This document shows, piece by piece, positions 22,961-32,849 of a DNA stretch of 64,000 nt (positions within the stretch are counted from its first letter, which is position 1; the number at the start of each line of letters is the position of its first letter). Made by a program: the position numbers and the translations under genes. Location of the stretch: contig BFEA01000175.1 of assembly GCA_003427395.1 (NCBI GenBank), positions 1,946,170 to 2,010,169 on the forward strand. The letters run 5' to 3'. The stretch comes from Chara braunii (lineage: Eukaryota > Streptophyta > Charophyceae > Charales > Characeae). The notes beneath the pieces are model-generated. The model made no database searches. It saw only the letters and a list, made by a program, of their open reading frames with translations, and was not told where the DNA came from.

Positions 22961-23639
22961 CGTGCTGCCTTCAAATCGAACTTGTCTCGCACATTTGCCT
23001 CGACTTCCGCACCTGCGCCACGAAGGTAAAAAATCAGTTGGTCCAAGCAGGCATTCAAAACCTTCGTCCGCTCGTCCACTTTATGCCTGGTTCAGGGATT
23101 AGGGGTCTCCTCATCAATACCGAAGATGAGTGAGACTGTATAGAAAAGAAAGAGAATAAATCGAGTAAGCACTGACAATTTCAAACATTTCCAGAAAAGA
23201 GATATCGTGATGTACATCTGCCGCACAATAAATAATCAATAACAACAATAAATTCCACGGCCGCACTATTCTACCACAACTAGAATTTCAAACAACCGAA
23301 GAAGAAAATAAATACAATTATTTCTAATACTAACTATTGTTGTTCTTTGTGTGTCTGTGTGATGACATCCTAAACAAGAGTGTACAGGTACCACCTCAGG
23401 CCCGTGTGATCAGATACAACACATAAGTAAGTACGCATAGCATCACAACACAGCAAACGAAAGGTAAGTACACCAACATCAATCAGCAAACAATTTGTCA
23501 GCAATCTTCTTCTTCTTTTCTCTGCGTCGTTCCTGGTGTCAATGCGATACCGCACCCCTCTTGACAACTGGCACTACAACTGTCCAGTCAGCCGTTCAAT
23601 CAACCGTACCACCTTTGTCTTCAAGGTGCAACTCTTACT

Positions 23640-24260
23640 TGGCACCCACCTGCCTGCCACGTATCATCCCTGGCGTGCCAACACGATAGATCCTGCCACG
23701 TCAGCACATCAATATCCAATCAACCGCCGGTGGGGATGCCACGTCAGCAAATGTGTACTATGATCTTTCCACTTGCTACTTCCTCGCGTTTTGGTGTGAT
23801 ACCGTCACTGCCCCAGCCAATCAGACAATGCCACGTCAACCAATGGAGACCTATGCCACGTCAGCAGGTAATCACCACATCAGAAAAACTAATGTGATGA
23901 ATCTCCCTGCCACGTCAGGAATCAGCCTTGACTTTCCCAAACCACGTCAACACTTGTTCCGGGCCTGGTCGCGTCTCAGTTGCGAATGCAGCATGAGAAT
24001 GCCACGTTGGCAATCTCCAGCAACCAAGCCTTTCAACGTGGCACATAATATGCCACGTCAGCATAGTATCGCGATGCCTTACTTTTGTGATCCTGGCTGG
24101 CGCGCGACACTTCTTGATCGCGATCCCGTCTACCACGTCAGAAATCGCGGCGGGATCTGGTCTTCTCGCCAGCGAAGTACGTGCCACGTCAGCAACACCG
24201 GCGGTCTTCGTCATTGTCCACGTCAGATATCGTTGTCATCACCTCATACACACGTGTTAC
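23640..24260. promoter_or_regulatory. Array of ten CCACGTCA motifs in the leader of element B
   Basis: Exact CCACGTCA occurs ten times, mostly as TGCCACGTCAGC, at about 23,696, 23,738, 23,831, 23,855, 23,911, 23,942, 24,053, 24,133, 24,183 and 24,217. Near-misses lie in between. All are in one orientation. The reverse complement TGACGTGG is an ACGT-core element of the type bound by plant bZIP factors. The array lies between the PBS and gag, in the untranslated leader. It may be a transcription-control array or a decayed short tandem repeat. Confidence 0.6.
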
Positions 24261-24304
24261 TTACCTAGTGCCACCTTGCACACGCGCGACGTCGTCAGGA
24301 GTAT

Positions 24305-24316
24305 GCTCCGATACCA
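24305..24316 (-). other. Primer-binding site of element B (initiator Met tRNA type)
   Basis: The minus strand reads TGGTATCGGAGC three bases inside the 5' LTR. The common plant initiator-Met PBS is TGGTATCAGAGC, one base different. This fixes the element's orientation. The same variant occurs in element D. Confidence 0.85.
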
Positions 24317-24319
24317 AAT

Positions 24320-25371
24320 TGCAATGAACCTAGATCGTGAGGACACTGTCAACAATGCAAACCCATAATATCATACTGCTGATGATTACCAATAATCAGA
24401 ATCGTGTCCACATAGAATGAGATGGGATAATCATACACAGACGAAGGAGAAAGGAGGGAGATTAGACAAAGGAGAGGAAGAAAGAACACGGGTCACTCCT
24501 GCTTCGGGCTCCCTCCTCGATCACCGCCTCAGATAATCAATAGTCTGAACACTCGTTGACAGTTCTTTCCAGTGTGCCACGTGGCACACTCTTGTTTTTT
24601 TTTTGCTATCCTATTCTTGTATCAATTACTTTACGAAACCTAATAAGTCAATAATATGATAACACATATCACCCTCATCAACGTACTGGAGCAATGTCGA
24701 CCTCAAGATAACCAAGTATGTGTCCACAATCATCCCACAGTCATGCTCTCCTCCCGAATGACGATGAATCAGAACAACAGTGTCGGTCACGTAGCCCAAC
24801 CACGTCAATAGATGGAACACGTCGCAGCAGCCACGTCAGCAGCAACGCGTGGCAGCTGCCACGTCAGCCTGCCTTGAAGACAATAGCCAGCCAGCCACCA
24901 TGCCGGGCCAGCAGCACGTCGCCGTAATCTCCCAAGTGCCAGCACAAAGCCAGCGTCCACCAGCATCGCAGTGTCGAGCCAGCGTCGCGTTGTCAACGTG
25001 TGAAGTTAGCATTGCCACAAGACTGAATGAATGTCAAAGTCAGGAAGTCAGCACTTATGTAGCGTTGACGCTGGGTCTGGCCCCCAGATGCTGCATCCCT
25101 CAGTCGTCCAGATCTCCATGCAAATGATGGTCCAGATTGGTCTAAAACTAAATTCCTTCTAGCCTCGATGGTGTCTGGGTACCTGCACACAACAAGTGAG
25201 TGTATCCGACCAAGGGCCTGGGCGGGGCACCTTTGACCTGGCAGTTGACTTAGACTGTTGATTTTCCCATGGGCAGTGTGTGGTCACACATCCTGGCGCA
25301 AACTGAGTTTGCCTGCGTCGTCTGTGCTCTGTTTTGAGGGCCCAGAGTGCTGCAGAATACGGGTTACTGCA
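24320..25371 (-). repeat. 5' LTR of element B
   Basis: 1,052 bp, TG...CA ends. Relative to the other LTR it holds an AT-rich replacement of about 85 bp near 24,587-24,675 and extra CCACGTCAGC copies near 24,830-24,870. This accounts for most of the length difference. Confidence 0.9.
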
Positions 25372-25375
25372 CCAC

Positions 25376-27390
25376 AACGTAAAAGTCCTTTTACGGTGCT
25401 TCAGGATGTCTTCCTGAAGGTATTTCGCAGTTAGTTGTCCTTTTATCTCGGCCACATGCTTTTTGCAGATAGGTTATGAGGTAGACATCTCTAGATTGTT
25501 TGAGCAGTTAGGCAGTCTGGTTACCCGTGCAGTTCTGTCCGTACCTTAGTTAGCCCTTGAGGTCTCAGAAATAGTGATTACCTAGCTTACTGCAAAGATC
25601 AGTCCTTTCCGTAAAATACCTTACACTTCTCTGTCCTGCTGGTTTCACATACATTTGAGAAACAAATCCAAACGGAGAAAGAAGGATTTGTATAAAACAT
25701 TGAGGACAACCATAGGCATTAGCGTAGGTTCTCTGCATTCTATCCGCGTTCAAAGTGCCCAGTCACATGTTCATTTTTATTCTAAAAATAAACTACCCAG
25801 AAGTGTTTATTGTAATTCTTCAACTAGTAAAATACGAAATTAAGTATATATTATTTATTTGGAGATCCTCGTTCTCCACGTCCCCATCTCTTTTAGTTAG
25901 ATTTTCATCTATATAATGATCTCTAGGGTACGTGTATGGCCCTATCCGTCTCTCCTTCGTTTGATTTGCCAATCGTCATCTCACAACATAAGTGTCATCC
26001 TATAGTTCTTTCCTTCAAGGGAAGGAGAGTTAACTATCTGTTGGACAAACACCCTGTCTATGATTCTTAGCCGGTTCCAAGGAGAATACGCACACTTAGC
26101 GACAACATTATCTCTCTCAGAAGAAGCTTGATAGGCCTGCCCTTCCGAGATTCAAAGATTAGGAAGATATCCCACCCGTGGTTCTGTATGTCTCCGTAGG
26201 AACACTTCAACCTTGAAGTGGTACCTCCTTGCGGAATGTCACAAAAGGCTTGTCGCTATCCAGCAAATGAGACTATTGTCCACAGTTGCCTTCCCCCTTA
26301 GCCGGAGGAACAACACTACAGTAATCGTGTAGCCCCTACGCACGTCTTTGATGTGGCCCACAACATACTCTACAGTTCTCCTTGGCCGTTGCACTAGGTC
26401 CTAGAGCACAACATTCCCACACAAAAACGACACGTGTAGTCCCAGGTAGAGTCATTGTCTGCAAGAGCCCTATCAGGTTAAGGCTGTTTAACATTGACTT
26501 CTACCAATCCTCAGGACCTCAATTATGGTCACCCAAGCAGCTAACAGGTCTTTCATAGACCGTTCCAGCAAGCTCCTCTAAGGACTCAGACGCATCACAT
26601 GAACAAAACATCATGTGGTCTAGATGTGCCTGTGGGGTGACTAAGGAGTCAGTAACCTCAGGCTACCTTTGAGATGGTGAGGGATCTTCAACCATCTCAC
26701 ACTGCGCAAAAGCGGTTACACCTTCTTTGCACCCGATGTGTTTACCCTGGGAACTGCTCGCAGTGCTTTCCCAGGTTGCGAGTGCCTGAGGACGCACCCT
26801 CACGATGACCAACTCGTTTGAACCCTACCCCTTGGTACAACCGTACAGGCCACACCTTCGCAAACGTTCCTCACGGGTTAGTTTCCCACAACAAGATTCT
26901 ACTTATTCCTACTGGTAAAGAAGAGTCTTCTTGTTGGCTCCCAGACTAATTAACCTACTGCAAATCAGTCGCCTTAGCCTTATCTTAAGACGACCAACAC
27001 TTCTCCCTCGGAAGTCTTCTAATCGCCGACCACTCTGTCTATCCCCCCCAGGATCATGAACTCCCTCTACCCCTTCCTGATTTCTTTCCGAAACTATATA
27101 GAGTAATCCCCTTTAGGTTTTCGATCCTGGGGTAGCTTGTTCTTCCTTCCTTTGATTGGAATCTAACTTGTGTTCTTAAGCTTATCCTTTATGCCTAAGA
27201 CCGACCTATATAGGAAACGGTATCCGTACGCAATTCCGGTGGTCCTTATGGAGTAATCATGAGATCAAAGGTCCCATACAACATCCCTAGGACCCGTAGC
27301 CTAGGACACCAGACCTCAGTCCAATAATCAAGGCCCCGGTCTTTCCCATTTTGCTGTACTAACCCTTCTAACCACCGTGCTGGCAGCGAT
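25376..27390 (-). pseudogene. Decayed coding-like DNA, probable pol part of element E
   Basis: Minus-strand translation gives protein-like stretches separated by stops, for example HTEPRVGYLPNL then SSERDNVVAKCAYSPWNRLR and FVQQIVNSPSLEGKNYRMTL near 26,240-25,950, and LVTPQAHLDHMMFCSCDASE near 26,640-26,560. I cannot match these to a gypsy domain. The position between E's gag-like region and its left LTR makes a retroelement pol-like origin plausible, but an unrelated gene relic is equally possible. Confidence 0.3.
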
Positions 27391-27393
27391 CAC

Positions 27394-28380
27394 CTACTTC
27401 CTTTGACATCCATTTCTGTTCCTAATGTGCGTCGAGGGCTTTGTCTTTCCTACTCTTGTAGCAGACTCCGCCTGTGCTAATGCCGCATCCGGAACCCATT
27501 CGGTCCTACCATCAATCTGCACTGCCGCTTGCTGTGCAGGTTGGGGTATATGCGGCTGTTCTATAGAAACAGTCGTCTGAAGGGAAGAAAAAGAAGCATA
27601 CCGAGCCTGCATGTCTACAGCTAACTGTCCGCCTGACAGACTAGTACCAAGTCTAGCTAGAGAAAGACCTGACACCAACGACATTCCAGTCGCCGACGAT
27701 GAGACAAGTAAAGGTTGCCTTTCAGTCCGGACACTGAGCGGCGCAGTTAAGGACTACCATTTTGTCCATTTCTATTGTCCACCCTCTGTATCTGAACCTG
27801 GCTGGAAAGGAGAGAAGTGTCCATACTTTCTCGCATGGACAGTGACTCTTGCATGCCTATTTCGCATGCCCGCAGATCCTGCTCTGCGTTATTGAGTCCA
27901 TTTCCTTCCGATCCCTCTAACCTAACTTTGTCATTGCCTTCTTCACTAACTAATATGGCCCTATCTCTAATCCTAGTCCATTTCCTTCCGATCCCTCTAA
28001 CCTAACTTTGTCATTGTCTTCTTCACTAACTAATATGGCCCTATCTCTAATCCTCTGCTTCCTGTCCTGTGCTTCCTGTCCTGTGCTTCCTGTCCTGTGC
28101 TTCCTGTCCTCTGCGTCTCTGACCTCGGCTTCTAATTGAATAGGAATGTCCAATGCCTCCTGAATGTCCAGGTAGACTAGCGTGAGCTGGAGCGGCTCGC
28201 TGAACTGCGAGCTCGCCATATGACTTGAGACTGTTATCTGACTAACACCTACTTGAGCAGATAGTGCATCAGCCTGCATGGCTCGTCTGCTGGATCCTTA
28301 TGCCACTGCTGCTGCGGCAGCGTTTACTAACTCTTGCTCCGCTGCTGCTGCTGCCTTTTAGACCCAACACTACACACTGC
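27394..28380 (-). pseudogene. gag-like region of element E
   Basis: The region begins with an Ala-rich segment (AAAAAEQELVNAAAAAV) near 28,370. An open frame at 28,279-27,950 is highly charged (EAEVRDAEDRKHRTGS, RDRAILVSEEDNDKVR), and a second at 27,684-27,394 has QPHIPQPAQQAAVQID. The Ala/Glu/Lys-rich coiled-coil style recalls the N-terminus of gag in element D (EEQAAALLKEKKEKE). Two internal tandem repeats have disturbed it. The gag assignment is inference from position and composition. Confidence 0.4.
27898..28120. repeat. Two tandem repeats: ~80-bp duplication and 14-bp minisatellite
   Basis: The segment CCATTTCCTTCCGATCCCTC... at about 27,898 is repeated almost identically at about 27,979. 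It is followed at about 28,055-28,112 by four to five copies of the 14-mer GCTTCCTGTCCTGT. Confidence 0.9.
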
Positions 28381-29719
28381 TTTCAGTGACGTCAACAGAC
28401 CACCTACACGGCAACCTTCCTAAAGGCTCTGCGCCATGTCAGCCTCTATTAGTCAACTCCCTCCTACTCACTGCTACACTCCCACATCAGCTATAGCAGA
28501 CCACTGTCTGCACTAGTGTCCTCGCTGGAGCCTACCACAGCATAGGGTCTGACCGATTTGTACAATAAACATAATAAAATAATTATTCGGTCCATATTTC
28601 AGAATGCAGTTCAGGCGGTGTTAACCGAAAATATACAGACTCATGCAAACGATCTAACTTATAGTCTAGTTCTCCAACAGCAGCAGTAAATAGAACTGGC
28701 AATGGTATACTACTTCAGTTCTGGTCTAGAGCTGTCTATCAGGTGTTAGCAGTCTGTCACACCTCCACTAATCAAAATAAAATAAATCATTTGCGCGGAT
28801 ACATGTGGAAATGGAAATAATAATAATAATAATAATCTTCGAGCACCAACTGGAACTTTCCTTCCCCTGTATCCAACGAACTGATGAGCATCATCAAGCA
28901 GCGGTGTCTAAGGTGTGCACTAGCGGCCCACCCCTGTGCCCAGGAACTCGCTTATGACCAGCACTGCCCTTTATTTATCCTCACGTGCAACGAGCCTTAC
29001 GTCTGCCTGATCTGGCTGATCAAGAGGCCGTTTAAGGACAGCCCCCAAGGTCCTCAAGAATTATTTAACGTCGCAGACAGGACGACGATCACAGCCAGAA
29101 TACAGTTCAGATCCCTGCCAGAAATATTTATAGACGGTCTGGTAAGCGTATGCATAGGACTGGTCAGTCCGCAAATCCCTCTATCAGCGCAGCATGCCCT
29201 GCGTGTACTACTCCCATGGGTTGGCATGGTGACCGTGACCCGTGCTTCGACCAGGGCCCTTCAAAGGCACAGCCCTCTCCTGCCAGATGCGCCACCGGGA
29301 AGAACGCCATCTCTCAAGGTAGAGCGCTCACGACTCCTTACACAAAAGAGAGGACACTCAAGGTTGGACTCACTTCCTCGCGGTATTGAGAGGGAAGATA
29401 AGGTAAGGGAACAACGTACCTGGAGATAGCTGCCCCCAACCACAGATTTCTCACCAATCGAGCCAATGTACATTTTGATGACCAGTCATAGCCTTGGTAC
29501 CACCAACAACACAATGTCGTGCCACCTCCGCCAAAATGCCATGTCATCATGCTCTCATCATTCCGCACACATTCGCTATCGCCACAGCCCTCCAGCCCCT
29601 CACCCCTCTACCTGGGTGGGGCTAATCAAACCAGCGCCAAGGTATCCTCACTGCATAGAAGCTTCGTCCACGCACCAAGTAACCAAGACACCAGCGCCAG
29701 AACGGCGATATCCAAACCA
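28381..29719. other. Leader of element E and unassigned sequence
   Basis: No gene supported. (AAT)n lies at about 28,815-28,837. The stretch 29,018-29,095 (CTGATCAAGAGG...GAATTATTTAACGTCGCAGA) is nearly the same as 61,058-61,135 in the leader of element D. This supports this region being the leader of a related minus-strand element. Confidence 0.5.
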
Positions 29720-29731
29720 GCTCCAAAACCA
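29720..29731 (-). other. Degenerate primer-binding site of element E
   Basis: The minus strand reads TGGTTTTGGAGC three bases before the LTR-like edge TGCAAGG at 29,735. This is the same spacing and 10 of 12 bases of the PBS in B (TGGTATCGGAGC). It fixes E as minus-strand with its 5' LTR to the right. Confidence 0.55.
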
Positions 29732-29734
29732 AAT

Positions 29735-30609
29735 TGCAAGGAATATGCGCAAGAGCGATATACAGAAAACCAAGTTGCGAAATCACACAGATGTCGAAGT
29801 AGTCATGTACGTGCAGAGAGTGCAAATGCGCCGAGATTCCATCCAGATAAGAGCAATACAACGAACTTACGAGCCAATGTCCAAGCCCTCAGCCCACACC
29901 AACACCGTATCCAATGTCGCTCCTACTGTCTGGTGCCCAGCGCCCAGCCTACACTACTCGCCTATCCTACTACACCAGCGTTCACGCAACAGGCTCACTT
30001 CCACTTTGAAGACCAATGTACATGACGTCAACACCATAGCTGACCTCCCTCATGCACCAGGTATGTATCTCGTCTCTCCTCATCACCCCTGACTTCCCAC
30101 AGTGTGCATTCTCAACACCCAAAGACTACCATCGCCATCCAGACCTGCGCCCAGCAGCCCGACTTTGGCTGCCGTGCGCCCACTGCCCAGCGGTGCACCT
30201 CACACCTCAGCGCCCGTGTGCGCGACCCAGCCGGCAGCTTCGTGCAGATCACGAAGGTGCAATGCAGCAGCATGGCTGCATTGCCTGCCTAGGTCAGAAT
30301 GACCTGCCCAGTGATGCTCACTTTCCTATATGGAAAGTGAGCTCATCCTCTGCTGCCTTTGGGCCTGGCTGGGCAAGCATCCAGTACCTTCCAGTCCGGC
30401 CTCAGTGCCTGCGTGGAGGCCCAGTTGCAGTTACAGGCCTGGGCCCGTTACAGTTGGGCACGTCCAGGCGGTCCACGGGCCTCCACATGTTTGCTGTGAT
30501 CTCATTGGCTCACGGCCACTTTGTGCCAACAATGCTGCAATGTCATTGGTCCATGGCTGTTGCATGATGTGTCGGCCTCTGAAAGCACACACCCAGGGCC
30601 TTAACTGTA
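29735..30609 (-). repeat. LTR-like repeat of element E, right copy
   Basis: Direct repeat of 15,094-15,959, starting TGCAAGG beside a PBS-like site. Similarity ends after CCTTAACTGTA. If both belong to one element, E spans about 15.5 kb with B nested inside. Confidence 0.6.
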
Positions 30610-30659
30610 CAGGGCCCTGGTTCCCATGCGTGGAAGCCTTCTCTGCACCAGCCTGTACT

Positions 30660-30835
30660 TCAATGGCCACGTCAGCTCAGATGTGCCAAATCAGCACGTC
30701 AATGGCCACGTCAGCACGTCAGTGGCCACAAGCTGAGACGTGCCACGTCAGCACATCAGTGGCCACAAGCTGAGACGTGCCACATCAGCACGTCAGTGGC
30801 TCACATCAGCACATCAATGGCCACGCCAGTTCAGG
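30660..30835. repeat. ACGTCAG-rich short repeat array
   Basis: Overlapping copies of GGCCACGTCAGCACGTCAGT and GCTGAGACGTGCCACGTCAG occupy about 175 bp. This is the same CCACGTCA core as the element B leader array. Confidence 0.75.
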
Positions 30836-30858
30836 TACCTTGCTCTGGAAAGAGGGTA

Positions 30859-31118
30859 AATGACCGCCCAGGTCAAAGGTACGTTTGCCAAAGTTATGAG
30901 GGGGGTTCAATCAAATGGGGCAGGTAATAAAACCTTGAGGAAACAACAACGACAGAACCACCACCTCCTGGTCGTTTTCGATATGAGACAATGGAGAGAT
31001 GACCCCTTGAGGAATGCGAGGGTGGAACAAGTAACAGCAGTGAGTCGGGAAGGGTGACATCACTGTTGTGGTGGCTAACAAGAGAGGCACTAATTTTGGT
31101 GGAGTCAGGAAGAAGCAC
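30859..31118 (+). pseudogene. Gypsy gag fragment
   Basis: A plus-strand frame reads QVKGTFAKVM, then KQQRQNHHLLVVF and VEQVTAVSREG, matching the middle of element A gag (QVKGTFLEV, RQQRQNHLLVFF). It is cut off on the left by the ACGTCAG array and on the right by the start of segmental duplication S1, so it is an isolated scrap. Confidence 0.75.
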
Positions 31119-32849
31119 TGTTGATCTGCACAAAAAAATTGTCAGAGGACGTGAGAGGGAACATGCACTGCTGAGGTGGTGTTAGGGGAGAAGCCCGAAG
31201 TGGGAGTGGAGAGAGGAAGACATACATGTGCTATTGATTATCATTGATACTCTTCTCCTCCTCTTCTCTGTCTCATCTCTCCCCTTGCTGTTCTCTCATG
31301 CTCTTCTTTGATGGGAAAATACTCTTAAATTATGCATTTGATCGAGACTTGGACTTGTAATTGACGATTGCAGACTTCATGAGTCACACAGGGTTCAGAC
31401 TTTCATTGCACATTGCTGATTGGCTTTCCGACAAGACTGGGTTCATTACAAGTGGCCAGACAAATTTAATTTGCAAGTGAACTAGCCACAATTGAGTGTG
31501 CTACTATGCACATCAGTAGCGAGAGATAGCTTCCCCTACCTTGCCTTTGAGCACACAGGAATAAATTTGCACCATCACTAGTAGAGACTCGAGAGAGATT
31601 TTTGACACCAGAAAAAATAACAAAATAAAAATTGACCCCAGATTTAGAATCAATCAGCAACTGAATGCAGATGAAACGATCTGTAGCCTCGAAAGTCGCA
31701 CGGAATGAAATATACCTCCAATCCCTCTGGCTTCTTTGGAATGCCTTGCTCAGTGTGCGGGGTGTTGTCTGGGTTCCCACCACAAGCCCCATGTTCAATT
31801 TGCTCCATTTCGTCTCCCTCCTGGATTTGGCGAGCTTTCTCTTCTGAGTTTTCTATCACGTTCACACCTGATAAAAGCCTCCCACGTTCGGAATGTTACC
31901 CTACTCTTCACCATGATGATGGTGATAGAGCCCCATCACACCATCTTTATATTTGCTCCAGTTTCCTTCTCTGTGTCTGAAACTCTCATCCCAGTCGCTC
32001 CTGACAAGCCAGAAAAGCCTTCATCATCCTCGCTTGATGGCAGCATATCTGTTGTAAGCAGTACACTTTTGCTGTCAACAACCTGAGTCTTCTCCCCTTG
32101 TATCTGACTTACCCCATCTGCAGGGGATGGCTACCCCATCTGCGGGGGATGGCTCTCTCCCAAGAGTCCCAACCACCTCCACTCCTGCACCCTTTTCTCC
32201 ACCCTCTCCTTCCCCTTGGTTTGCTCAATCCGCAGGGGATGGCCCCTTCCCAACCCCCTCTATTTCCGTGCCAAGTTTTGCACAAGGAGTCCTCTCAGAA
32301 CGCAATAAAATTTCTGCAGTGTGTGAGGAATTTGGGGAACTAGATTCCACTCCTCTGGCCATCGCCAGCTCTGGCCAAAGCTGCATCACTCGCACCTCAC
32401 CAAGACGCGATTCGCCAAACTTCAGGTCGGTGGCAGTACCTAGGGGCGCAGACAAGCCGCTGTTGCTCTCTCCTGCTCTGAAGTTGCCAACGTTTCTCAT
32501 ATCAAGTGCCACATCCGTAGTTTCTGAGTCTGCCAATGCACACTCTCGCTTGTTGGGAAATGCCTGCCACAACTCTCACTCTTGGTGCATTCTTAGACGC
32601 GTCCTGGATAGCTGTAGACAGCTTACGAACACTCAAAACCACTGTGTCATCCTCCTCCCCCTCTTGTGAATCATCACTCACAGAGACATCATTTTCATCT
32701 TCTCTTATCCTCCCATTTTCTTGTTCATTTCCATCTTCTTTCCCAGCATTTCCTTGGCTTTGCCAATGGACAGGACCATTAGTACATAATAAGAGCCCAC
32801 ACCGCGACAACTTTGTCACTTCGCCTCCCTCCTTTCCCTCTTTGGAGAC

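Larger units (their letters stand above)
16924..25371 (-). mobile_element. Ty3/gypsy chromovirus, element B, structurally complete
   Basis: Long direct repeats 16,924-17,850 and 24,320-25,371 both start TGCAATGAAC and end GGGTTACTGCA, the TG...CA ends expected of LTRs. They are flanked by the 4-bp repeat CCAC (16,920-16,923 and 25,372-25,375). Inside, on the minus strand, come PBS, a long leader, gag, protease, RT, RNase H, integrase and PPT. The order protease-RT-RNase H-integrase is Ty3/gypsy. Coding parts carry frameshifts and a changed RT active site, so it is not autonomous now. The LTRs differ by several indels, which suggests an old insertion. Confidence 0.9.

Noticed and set aside
28055-28112. 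CRISPR-like short repeats
   Set aside because: The 14-bp units are directly adjacent with no unique spacers, and the DNA is eukaryotic.
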